Origin: Microvirga brassicacearum
GTDB taxonomy: Bacteria > Pseudomonadota > Alphaproteobacteria > Rhizobiales > Beijerinckiaceae
Reading direction: 5' to 3'
Assembly: GCF_008757455.1 (NCBI RefSeq)
Contig: NZ_VCMV01000026.1
Location: forward strand, 1 to 56,991
Length of the DNA stretch: 56,991 nucleotides
Position numbers and translations under genes: made by a program. Under the pieces are notes generated by a model that did no database searches, had not been told where the DNA came from, and worked only from the letters and a program-made list of their open reading frames with translations. Positions 47,003 to 54,872 of this stretch are shown here, piece by piece. Numbering within the stretch: position 1 is the stretch's first letter; every line of letters starts with the position of its first letter.

Positions 47003-47914
47003 TCAGATGGTGTAATTGACCCGCCGCTCAACATGCTTGAATTGAACGAGGGTGAGGATGAGTGCGAAGGTCATCAGCAGCACCGATTGCGCCGCCGACG
47101 AGCCGAGATCGAGGTTGATGAAGCCGTCCTGATAGACCTTGTAGACAAGGATGTTGGTCGCGCCCGCCGGACCGCCATGGGTCACCGCATCGATGATCGC
47201 AAAGGTCTCGAAGAAGCCGTAGACGAAATTCATGGTCGTGAGGAAGAAGATCGTCGGCCCCAGCAGCGGCACGGAAATCTGGAAGAACCGCTTGATCGGC
47301 CCTGCCCCATCGACCGCGGCCGCCTCGAGAAGCGAGCCTGGGATCGCCAGCAATCCGGCGAGAAGAAAGATGTAATTGTAGCAGATATGCTTCCATGAAG
47401 CGGCGAAAACCACGAGCAGCATCGCATCCGATCCATTGAGGTTCGGATCCCACGCGAAACCAAGGGACTTGATGAAGAAAGCGACAGGTCCGACGGCGGG
47501 GTTGAACAGAAATGCCCAGAGCACGCCCGCAATCGCAGGCGCGATCGCGTAGGGCAGAAGCACGACGCCTTTATAGACCGATTGGCCTCGGACCACCCGG
47601 TCGGTCGCAAAGGCGAGCACACCGGCGATCAGGATCGTGATGACATTCTGCGCGAGCGTGAACACGATCGTCACCCGCACCGAGTTGCGATAGCTCTCGC
47701 TATGGAAGAGCGCGATGAAGTTGTCGAACCATACGAAATGGACGGTGGCGCCGAATGGGTCGCTCAGCAGAAACGCTCCCATCAGCGCGCGAACCGCCGG
47801 GATGAAGAAGAAGAACAGCAGGATCAGAAGCTGCGGCAGGAGCAGCAATGCCGGCAGACGGACGCCCTTGAAATGGGATTGCTTCAAACCAGGCTCGTGA
47901 AGGGGCGCAGCCAC
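47003..47914 (-). CDS. ugpA: UgpA-like ABC permease
   Basis: 303 residues starting at GTG 47914, with GGAG 8-9 bp upstream; no in-frame ATG lies nearby. Six transmembrane spans are predicted. LLPQLLILLFFFFIPAVRAL (TM1), VVLLPYAIAPAIAGVLWAFL and the EAA loop GSLLEAAAVDGAGPIKRFFQ agree with UgpA. It pairs with ugpE downstream and follows ugpB after a 70-bp gap containing a strong hairpin. Confidence 0.91.
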   Translation of the reverse strand: MAAPLHEPGLKQSHFKGVRLPALLLLPQLLILLFFFFIPAVRALMGAFLLSDPFGATVHFVWFDNFIALFHSESYRNSVRVTIVFTLAQNVITILIAGVLAFATDRVVRGQSVYKGVVLLPYAIAPAIAGVLWAFLFNPAVGPVAFFIKSLGFAWDPNLNGSDAMLLVVFAASWKHICYNYIFLLAGLLAIPGSLLEAAAVDGAGPIKRFFQISVPLLGPTIFFLTTMNFVYGFFETFAIIDAVTHGGPAGATNILVYKVYQDGFINLDLGSSAAQSVLLMTFALILTLVQFKHVERRVNYTI

Positions 47915-47944
47915 ATCGTTGCTCCACTGGGACGGATACGAAAA

Positions 47945-47972
47945 CGCCGCGGAGAGTTCCCCCTCCGCGGCG
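47945..47972 (-). terminator. Strong hairpin between ugpB and ugpA (attenuator)
   Basis: CGCCGCGGAG-N8-CTCCGCGGCG is a perfect 10-bp GC stem 13 bp after the ugpB stop. On the minus strand it is followed by TTTT. Placed inside an operon, it would partially terminate and give more binding protein than permease. Confidence 0.7.
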
Positions 47973-47984
47973 CGTTTGAATATC

Positions 47985-49307
47985 TCAGTACTTGCCCTTG
48001 TTGAGGCGCTCGTACTGGCGCAGGATTTCGTTTCCGCGCTTGGTCGCATCGTCCATGGCCTGCTGGGCGTTCTTGCTGCCGGTGAACACCGCCTCGACCT
48101 CTTCACGCTGTGCGAACATGGATTGCGTGAAGTTGCCAAAATGGAACCCGAGCGAGTTTGCCGTCGGCGTGCCGCGGTTGAGCTGCAGCACCGCGATCTC
48201 GCGCGTCGGGCTCTGTTTGTAGTAGCCTTCGGCCTTGGCGAGTTCGTAGGCCTTGTTGGTCAGCGGAACGTAGCCGGTCGCCTTGTGCCACCACAGCTGC
48301 GTCTCGGGTTTTGCCAGGAAGTCGAAGAAGGCGACGATCGCCTGTTGTTCATCCGCCTTGTGGCCCTTGATGACCCAGAGCGCGGCGCCGCCGATGGTGC
48401 TGTTTTTGGGTTGCTTGCCCTCTTCCCACGGCATGAACGTGGCGCTCCAGCCGATCTTTGCGTTGCGCTCGATACCGCTATGAGCCGCGGTCGACGCGAA
48501 GTAGGTGGCGCATTTCCCGGAGGTGAAGAGCTGTTCGGGGCTGAAGCCCTGACCGGCGATCTGCAGCACGCCGTCGTCGAGCCACTTCTTCATCCGTGCA
48601 ACCTGCGGCACGACGAGAGTCTTGTTGTAGACGAATTCGGTGTCGAGACCGTCATAGCCGTTCGATTTGGTTGCGTAAGGCAGATCGTTGATGGCGCTGT
48701 AGTTCTCGATCATGCTCCAGTGATAGTCGGTCGCCAGCGCCGTTCCGCATTCGGCAGCGCCCGCTTTCTTGATGGCGTAAAGCTGCTTTTCGAACTCGCC
48801 CCAGGTCTCCGCCGGCTTGTCGAAACCGGCCTTCTGGAACTGATCCTTGTTGTAATAGAGGATCGGCGAGGACGAGTTGAACGGCATCGCCGCAAGCTTG
48901 CCCTTGTAGGAGTAGAAGCCGGCCACCGGCTTGATGAAGTCGCTCCAGTCAATCTTGACCTCGCTCTTGTCCATCAGCTCCTGAACCGGAACCACCGCGT
49001 CCGACAGCAGCATGGTCATGAAACCGCGCTCATAGATCTGCACGATATGGGGAGGACGCTTGGCGCGATAAGCCGCGATGGTGCCGTTGATCACCTCATC
49101 GTAATTGCCCTTGTTGACCGCCACGACCTTGTACTTGTCGGTCGACTCGTTGAACATCTTGACCAGATCGTCGACGCGCTCGCCGTTGACGCCGTTCATC
49201 GCATGCCACCACTGCACTTCGACCGGCTGCGCAAGCGCGGAGGCGCCTGAAAGACACAATGCAAGGACGCTGGCGGCGGCCTTCACCCTGAAGGAATGTA
49301 AAGTCAC
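47985..49307 (-). CDS. ugpB: UgpB-like periplasmic binding protein
   Basis: 440 residues from GTG 49307, with GGGAG 7 bp upstream and a 4-nt overlap (GTGA) with the dehydrogenase stop; an ATG at 49322 would add five residues before the signal peptide. Signal 1-27 (cleavage after ALAQ). Compared from memory with E. coli UgpB, the ligand positions Tyr69 (KGNY), Glu93 (YERG), the PFNSSSP serines (145-147), Gly306/307 (IGGA) and Tyr346 (TGYVP) are kept, but the E. coli Arg in GLRLGN is His389 here (GFHFGN). This suggests a related but altered ligand. Confidence 0.9.
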   Translation of the reverse strand: MTLHSFRVKAAASVLALCLSGASALAQPVEVQWWHAMNGVNGERVDDLVKMFNESTDKYKVVAVNKGNYDEVINGTIAAYRAKRPPHIVQIYERGFMTMLLSDAVVPVQELMDKSEVKIDWSDFIKPVAGFYSYKGKLAAMPFNSSSPILYYNKDQFQKAGFDKPAETWGEFEKQLYAIKKAGAAECGTALATDYHWSMIENYSAINDLPYATKSNGYDGLDTEFVYNKTLVVPQVARMKKWLDDGVLQIAGQGFSPEQLFTSGKCATYFASTAAHSGIERNAKIGWSATFMPWEEGKQPKNSTIGGAALWVIKGHKADEQQAIVAFFDFLAKPETQLWWHKATGYVPLTNKAYELAKAEGYYKQSPTREIAVLQLNRGTPTANSLGFHFGNFTQSMFAQREEVEAVFTGSKNAQQAMDDATKRGNEILRQYERLNKGKY

Positions 49308-50716
49308 GGCAGTTTCTCCCATGTGGTTTGTTGCTTGTCGTCGCGAAAGGCGGATGCGGCTTCCATCCGGCCTGTCTCGGAACGCCGTCCCCAGAAGCCA
49401 TTCTCGGAAAACAGGTCGGCGATTGCCCGGTCGAGCCACCCGAGATCGTCGAGAAGATCCAGGATGGTGTAGCGGCGGCGTATCAGCCGCGCGCGGCGGT
49501 AATCTGCCGCGAACTTCGTAAGCGAGACGCCCAGATCATGCGGGTGCGCCGGGGCGCCGGCCGCGCGAAGCCAGCGCTCCATTTCGGAGGCCGGAACGCA
49601 GGTCTCGCGCAACTCCGCGCGGAGCGTGGCCCACAACGATGCGAGCGCGCGCAGGCGCTCAGTGCGGCGCTTAGCGCCCTGCAGTTTGATCGCCATTTCG
49701 GCGCGCGCGCTGTCGGCCAGATGCTGTTCGGGAAAGCCCGCGGCAATCTCGGCTTCGATCTGGTTCGCCGATGAACCGCCCGTGCCGATCGCGGTCGACG
49801 AAATCTCCTGTGCGAGAAGCCACTCGTAGAGGGCCAGAATTCCCACCGTGCCGATGCCCACGCACGCCCCGTGCGCGGCGGGCTCGCCGCGGAACGTCAG
49901 ACGCTCCATCTCCCAGACGTGCGAGATGAGATGTTCGGCGCCGCTGGCCGGCCGCGAATTGCCGTGAGCCTGCATGGCGAAGCCGGAGATCAGCAGACCG
50001 CCCATGAGATCGCCGAGCGCATTCTTGTCGCCTGCCGCCACCGCTTCCGGCTGCGAAAGCCATTCGCGCACGTTGCCCTGAACCAGCGCAAACGGCTCGC
50101 GATTGATCGCCTCCTCGCCCAGCGCGTCCGCAAGAATCCAGTCTGCGCCGGCAACGATCTTGCCGGCGAGATCACCATAGCCCCATCCGGCCATGCGGCG
50201 CGGGGCGCCGCTGAGAATGTCGAGATCGGCGATGACCGTGACCGGCGGCCGGCAATCGAGCGTACGCTTGAAGCCATCGTCCAGAAGGGCCGCGCCGGAG
50301 GCCGCGTAGCCGTCCATCGATGCCGCTGTCGCGACGCAAACATAAGGCCGCCCTGCGAGTTCCGCCGCGTATTTGGCGAGATCGTTGACCACTCCGGCGC
50401 CGACCGCGATCGGGATGACCCGATCCGTCAATGCGGCCGCAATGGCGCGAGAGGTGCGGGCATGCGGCTTCAGGCGCGGCGTCTCCTCCAGAACGATCGG
50501 TGCGCCGACGCTGAGACCCGCATCCGCCAGAATGGACAGGACGTTCCGTCCCGCGACATTCATCGTGGTCTCGTCCGCGATCACGACCACTTCGCCCCCC
50601 GGCACGTCCCGCAGGAGATCGGGCAGCGCCGAGAGCGCATCCGAAGCCACGACGACGTTGCGCGTCACCGCTGCTTTTCCAACCGCCTGATCGAGAATGC
50701 TTGCCTGCGCGGCCAT
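49304..50716 (-). CDS. egsA: sn-glycerol-1-phosphate dehydrogenase (EgsA/AraM family)
   Basis: Interconverts DHAP and sn-glycerol-1-phosphate with NAD(P)H; the enantiomer is the one used in archaeal lipids. It has 470 residues. The nucleotide motif AVGAGVVNDLAKY is at 104-116 and TAASMDGYAASGA at 130-142. Metal ligands are Asp182 (GYGDLAGK), His262/His266 (GAEHLISH) and His282 (AAHGACVG). About 60-80 C-terminal residues exceed the ~394-residue Bacillus AraM. It has a GAGGAATT ribosome site. It is the first gene of the ugp-like set, with its promoter overlapping the SorC palindrome. A polyol dehydrogenase role remains possible. Confidence 0.87.
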   Translation of the reverse strand: MAAQASILDQAVGKAAVTRNVVVASDALSALPDLLRDVPGGEVVVIADETTMNVAGRNVLSILADAGLSVGAPIVLEETPRLKPHARTSRAIAAALTDRVIPIAVGAGVVNDLAKYAAELAGRPYVCVATAASMDGYAASGAALLDDGFKRTLDCRPPVTVIADLDILSGAPRRMAGWGYGDLAGKIVAGADWILADALGEEAINREPFALVQGNVREWLSQPEAVAAGDKNALGDLMGGLLISGFAMQAHGNSRPASGAEHLISHVWEMERLTFRGEPAAHGACVGIGTVGILALYEWLLAQEISSTAIGTGGSSANQIEAEIAAGFPEQHLADSARAEMAIKLQGAKRRTERLRALASLWATLRAELRETCVPASEMERWLRAAGAPAHPHDLGVSLTKFAADYRRARLIRRRYTILDLLDDLGWLDRAIADLFSENGFWGRRSETGRMEAASAFRDDKQQTTWEKLP

Positions 50717-50735
50717 AAATTCCTCACTTGGGAGT

Positions 50736-50765
50736 TACATTTGAATAATTTGTATTACAAATGTA
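50736..50765. promoter_or_regulatory. Operator palindrome overlapping the egsA promoter
   Basis: TACATTTG-N14-CAAATGTA has perfect 8-bp arms in the egsA/SorC-regulator divergent region. A minus-strand promoter candidate, TTGTCA (50772-50777) with a 17-bp spacer and TACAAA (50749-50754), places the -10 inside the palindrome. That geometry fits repression by the adjacent SorC-family protein. Confidence 0.65.
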
Positions 50766-50900
50766 TGACAGTGACAAGAATGCTTGCCGCACCGGGAGGC
50801 TGCCAGGATGAGAGCGCCCGATGCGGCTGCTTTTGCGGAGGGGTGGTTTCTTGAGTATGACCGCATCCATGGCCACCATGGGGCCGTTCGGGGTGGCACG

Positions 50901-51863
50901 ATGAAGAGCGCCGAAACACAGATCGAAGCGCGGGTCGCCTGGCTCTACTTCATGGAGGGGCTGACGCAGGCCGACATCGCGGCGAAGCTCGGCATGACCA
51001 GACTTCGCGTCAACCGGATGCTGGTGGAGGCCCGCACCAGCGGCCTCGTCGGCATCACGCTCAACACTCCCTTTGCGAGCTGCATCGAACTGGAGCGCGC
51101 GCTCGTAGCGAAAGCTGGCCTGAAGGCCGCCATCATCATCCCGACGCCGCAGGATCCCGATCTCATCCCGGTGCTGCTCGGGCAGGCCGCGGGCGATTTC
51201 CTGTCGAACCACCTGGAGGAGAACGTCATCTCGGGCTTCGGCGTCGGCTGGGGGGCGACGTTGCGCGAGACGATCCGCCATATGCGGCCAGGTCGATATC
51301 CCGATCTGTGCATCAATTCGATGATGGGCGGGCTGACCCGTGGACAGGAGCTCAACACGTTTGAGACCGCAAGCGGCCTTGCCAACCGGCTCGGGGCGGA
51401 GTGCCAATATCTGGCGGCGCCGATCTATGCGGGAAGCCCGCAATCGCGTGACATCATCCTCGCCCAGGATGTCTTCCGCGAAGCCTTCGAGCGCATCGCC
51501 ACCAACGATGTGGCGGTGCTGAGCATCGGCGATCTTTCGGAGCGCTCGCTTCTTGTGCGTTACGGTTTGCCGCGCGATGTCGGCACGGCAGATTTGCTGG
51601 CGCATGGCGCGGTCGGCGACATCATGGGTCAGTTCTTCGACCAAAGCGGAACGCCCATCGATCATCCGCTGAACCGCCGCGCCATCGCGCTGCCGCTTCA
51701 TGACCTCGTGCGCATTCCAACGGTGGTTCTGGCATCCGGCGGAGCCAACAAGACGCTCGCGATCGCAGGTGCGCTGCGGGCAAAGCTCGCCTCCGTGCTG
51801 ATCTGCGATGAAGATACCGCACGGGCGGCGTTCGATCTCGCACAAGTGGAAGCGGCCGCATGA
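50901..51863 (+). CDS. SorC/DeoR-type sugar-binding transcriptional regulator
   Basis: 320 residues from the ATG at 50901 (MKSAETQIEARVAWLYFMEG). The N-terminal helix-turn-helix (~8-50) is GLTQADIAAKLGMTRLRVNRML. The rest is the phosphosugar-binding domain, with GFGVGWGATLRETI and LASGGANKTLAIAGAL. An earlier ATG at 50808 has a better ribosome site (GGGAGG), but the added 31 codons have clearly lower third-position GC and no family match. It overlaps the kinase start by 4 nt (ATGA). Confidence 0.87.
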   Translation: MKSAETQIEARVAWLYFMEGLTQADIAAKLGMTRLRVNRMLVEARTSGLVGITLNTPFASCIELERALVAKAGLKAAIIIPTPQDPDLIPVLLGQAAGDFLSNHLEENVISGFGVGWGATLRETIRHMRPGRYPDLCINSMMGGLTRGQELNTFETASGLANRLGAECQYLAAPIYAGSPQSRDIILAQDVFREAFERIATNDVAVLSIGDLSERSLLVRYGLPRDVGTADLLAHGAVGDIMGQFFDQSGTPIDHPLNRRAIALPLHDLVRIPTVVLASGGANKTLAIAGALRAKLASVLICDEDTARAAFDLAQVEAAA

Positions 51864-53305
51864 GCTTCTTCCTCGGCATCGATATCGGCACCTCCGGCGT
51901 CAAATCGATCATCGTCGATCACGACGACCGCGTCTGCGCGGAGGCGAGCGCCGCACTCACCATCCAACGGCCGCATCCGCTCTGGTCGGAACAAGATCCG
52001 CAAGCGTGGTGGAACGCCGTTGTTGCAAGTTTGGATGCGCTGGCCAAAAACCACGCGGCGGCATTGTCGGCGGTAGAATCGATCGGCTTGTCCGGCCAGA
52101 TGTTGGGCGTCGCGCTCATCGACCAGAATGGCGACGCGATCCGCCCTGCCCTGCTGTGGAACGATGGCCGGTCGGCAAAGGAATGCGACGAACTCGAACA
52201 CGCATTTGCGGACTTTCCCGGCATCACCGGAAGTCGGGCGATGCCGGGTTTTTCCGCGCCGAAGCTGCGATGGCTGTCCAAGCACGAACCGCGTGCGCTG
52301 CATGCTGCGCGCCACGTTCTTTTGCCGAAGGATTTCGTTCGCCTGCGCCTGACCGGTGATGCCCTGACGGACCTATCCGACGCCTCCGCAACGCTTCTCG
52401 TCGATGCTCGCCGTGGGACCTATGATGACGCGATCCTCGCAGCCTGCGGCGTCTCCGCGTCGCAATTGCCGCCGATCATCCCCAGCGATGCCATCGGCGG
52501 AACGTTGCGCGACGAACTCGCGACACGGTGGCGAATGAAACCCGGCCTTCCCGTTGTCGGCGGGGCCGCGGACAACATGGCCGGAGCACTCGGCGCCGGC
52601 GTCGTCACATCGGGAGACGCCTTCATCAGCCTCGGAACATCTGGCGTCTACTTCGTCGCCAACCATATGTTCGTCCCGGCCTGTGATCGCGGCATGCATA
52701 CGCATCGCCACGCGGTCGGGGGATTGTTCGCCCAGCACGGCGTGGTGCTCAGCGCGACCGCGGCCCTCTCGTGGATTGCCGATGTGACCGGCGGCGATGT
52801 CGGTGAACTTGTTCGATCGATCGACACCGCCCCGCTTTCCCTGTCCGAAACCGCCGTCTTCACGCCCTATCTCGGCGGGGAGCGCACACCCCATAACGAT
52901 CCGCGCCTCACGGCTGCTTTCTCCGGCCTGACATTCGCGACCACGAGACGTCATCTGGTGCAGGGCGTCATGGAAGGCGTCGCGATGGCGCTTGGCGATT
53001 GCCACCAGGCGCTGACGTCGAGTGGCGTCAAAATCGAGCGCGTCGCCTTGGTGGGCGGCGGCTCGCGGAGCCGGTTCTGGACCACCCTGATCGCCAGCGC
53101 CATCGGATGCCCCGTCACATTGTCCAAAACCGCCGCCTTCGGGCCAGCCCTTGGGGCGGCAAGGCTTGCGCGAGTGGCCGTCGGAGGGCCATTGATTGCC
53201 GAGGCAGGGCGAGAGCTCAAGGCCACGGTCGAACCCGCGCCCGATCTCGCCGAGGCCCTCTCGGGGAAGCGCAAGGCGTTCGTATCCCATCTCAAACTTG
53301 GCTGA
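51860..53305 (+). CDS. FGGY-family carbohydrate kinase, xylulokinase-like
   Basis: 481 residues. The N-terminal ATPase motif LGIDIGTSGVKSIIVD is at 5-20. The catalytic base Asp238 and Asn239 lie in GGAADNMAGALGAG, and the second phosphate motif VALVGGGSRSRFW is near 392. The sugar-site segment reads SGQMLG (79-83) where xylulokinases have SGQMHG. It is translationally coupled to the SorC regulator and divergent from the egsA-ugp set. The substrate may be a ketose or polyol; D-xylulose cannot be assumed. Confidence 0.88.
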   Translation: MSFFLGIDIGTSGVKSIIVDHDDRVCAEASAALTIQRPHPLWSEQDPQAWWNAVVASLDALAKNHAAALSAVESIGLSGQMLGVALIDQNGDAIRPALLWNDGRSAKECDELEHAFADFPGITGSRAMPGFSAPKLRWLSKHEPRALHAARHVLLPKDFVRLRLTGDALTDLSDASATLLVDARRGTYDDAILAACGVSASQLPPIIPSDAIGGTLRDELATRWRMKPGLPVVGGAADNMAGALGAGVVTSGDAFISLGTSGVYFVANHMFVPACDRGMHTHRHAVGGLFAQHGVVLSATAALSWIADVTGGDVGELVRSIDTAPLSLSETAVFTPYLGGERTPHNDPRLTAAFSGLTFATTRRHLVQGVMEGVAMALGDCHQALTSSGVKIERVALVGGGSRSRFWTTLIASAIGCPVTLSKTAAFGPALGAARLARVAVGGPLIAEAGRELKATVEPAPDLAEALSGKRKAFVSHLKLG

Positions 53306-53386
53306 CCGCAAGGGACGAGACCGCACCCCAATGGTAATGTCCGAAAACCGCGAGCGCCACTTCGCCTCCGGTAATAATTCTTCGGC

Positions 53387-54871
53387 ATGTTCATGATCGA
53401 CCCTGAGATTTGCTACCGTGCCCTGCAGAGCCGCGACCCTCGTTTCGACGGCCGCATTTTCGTGGGCGTGACCTCGACCGGCATCTATTGCCGCCCGGTC
53501 TGTCCGGCGCGGACGCCCAATTTCGAGAATTGCCGGTTCTTCCCCTCCGCCGCCGCAGCGCAGGAGAGCGGGCTGCGCCCATGCCTCCGCTGCCGCCCCG
53601 AAACCGCGCCTGATCTCGCGGTCTGGCGGGGCACCTCCAACACGGTCTCGCGCGCGCTTGCGCTCATCGCCGAGGGTCGCCTCGACAGCAATTCCGGGGT
53701 CGAGACCCTCGCCGATCGTCTGGGGGTCGGCGAGCGGCAATTGCGGCGCCTTTTCAAGCAGCACCTTGGCGCCTCTCCGGTCGCCGTTGCGCAGACGAGG
53801 CGCGTGCTTTTTGCCAAGCAATTGATCCAGGAAACCCGCATGCCGATGACCGAAATCGCATTCGCGGCCGGGTTCGGCTCCGTCCGGCGTTTCAACGAGA
53901 CCTTTCAGGCGCTCTATCAGCGCCCGCCTGGGGCGCTCCGCCGCGCTTCCGCCACAGCCCTGCCCGCGGGCTCGGTCGGCGAGGCGGGCGTCACGCTTCG
54001 GCTGCGCTACCGCGCGCCCTACGATTGGGATTCGATGCTGGCCTACCTGGACGCCCGGGTCATTGCGGGTGTCGAGGAGGTGACGGATGGGATCTATCGC
54101 CGGACGGTGGCCCATGGCGATCGCTACGGAATCGTCGAGGTGCGGCACGAACCGGCGCGGCAGAATCTTGCGGTGACAATCCGCTTTCCCTGCGTGCGCG
54201 CGCTGCCCCACATTCTCGCCCGCGTGCGTCGGGTCTTCGATGTCGGTGCCGATATCGCGACAATCGGCGCGCACCTGTCGCGCGACCCCTCGCTCGCGGG
54301 GCTGGTGGCGCAACGGCCCGGCCTGCGTGCGCCCGGCGCTTGGGATGGCTTCGAACTGGCCGTTCGGGCGGTGCTGGGCCAGCAGATCACCGTCACGGCG
54401 GCGCGGCGCTTGGCCGAGCGGCTGGTCGCGCTCTGCGGCGCGGCAACGACGCCCACGACCGGTGCCCTGACCCATTGTTTCCCATCGGCCGAACAAGTGG
54501 CAGCGGCCGACCTGTCCACCCTCGGAATGCCCGGCGCCCGGCGGACGGCCCTGAAGGCGGTCGCGGAGGCGGCGATCGCCGATCCGTCGCTTTTTCACTC
54601 CCTCGGCAGCATCGAGGCGGCGGTGGCGCGCCTGCGCGTCATTCGTGGAATCGGCGACTGGACTGCTCATTACATTGCCCTTCGCGCCTTACGCGAGACC
54701 GACGCCTTTCCGGCGACCGATATCGGCCTCCTCAGAGGCGCGGCGGATGCGGCGGGGACGCGGCCGCGTCCCGAGCAACTTCTCGAACGCGCGGAGCTAT
54801 GGCGGCCGTGGCGTGCCTATGCGGCGCAACACCTGTGGGCCGCAGACGCCGCCCTCAACTGGAAAAACTGA
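53387..54871 (+). CDS. Ada-sensor / AlkA fusion: methyl-phosphotriester sensor with 3-methyladenine glycosylase
   Basis: 494 residues in three parts. The Ada zinc domain (~5-75) has Cys35, Cys39 (CRPVC), Cys66, Cys69 (CLRC), the same 4-27-3 spacing as Ada C38/C42/C69/C72, with Cys35 the methyl acceptor. An AraC-type HTH (~85-180) includes RQLRRLFKQHLGASPVAVAQ. The AlkA glycosylase (~200-494) has the helix-hairpin-helix VIRGIGDWTAHYI and catalytic Asp in FPATDIG. So it senses alkylated DNA, may activate transcription and excises damaged bases. The start could be the second Met two codons later. Confidence 0.94.
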   Translation: MFMIDPEICYRALQSRDPRFDGRIFVGVTSTGIYCRPVCPARTPNFENCRFFPSAAAAQESGLRPCLRCRPETAPDLAVWRGTSNTVSRALALIAEGRLDSNSGVETLADRLGVGERQLRRLFKQHLGASPVAVAQTRRVLFAKQLIQETRMPMTEIAFAAGFGSVRRFNETFQALYQRPPGALRRASATALPAGSVGEAGVTLRLRYRAPYDWDSMLAYLDARVIAGVEEVTDGIYRRTVAHGDRYGIVEVRHEPARQNLAVTIRFPCVRALPHILARVRRVFDVGADIATIGAHLSRDPSLAGLVAQRPGLRAPGAWDGFELAVRAVLGQQITVTAARRLAERLVALCGAATTPTTGALTHCFPSAEQVAAADLSTLGMPGARRTALKAVAEAAIADPSLFHSLGSIEAAVARLRVIRGIGDWTAHYIALRALRETDAFPATDIGLLRGAADAAGTRPRPEQLLERAELWRPWRAYAAQHLWAADAALNWKN

Positions 54872-54872
54872 C

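Noticed and set aside
52373..54670. A 765-codon minus-strand frame across the kinase and Ada/AlkA genes
   Set aside because: It covers two clearly coding plus-strand genes and shows no family features; a shadow of high third-position GC.
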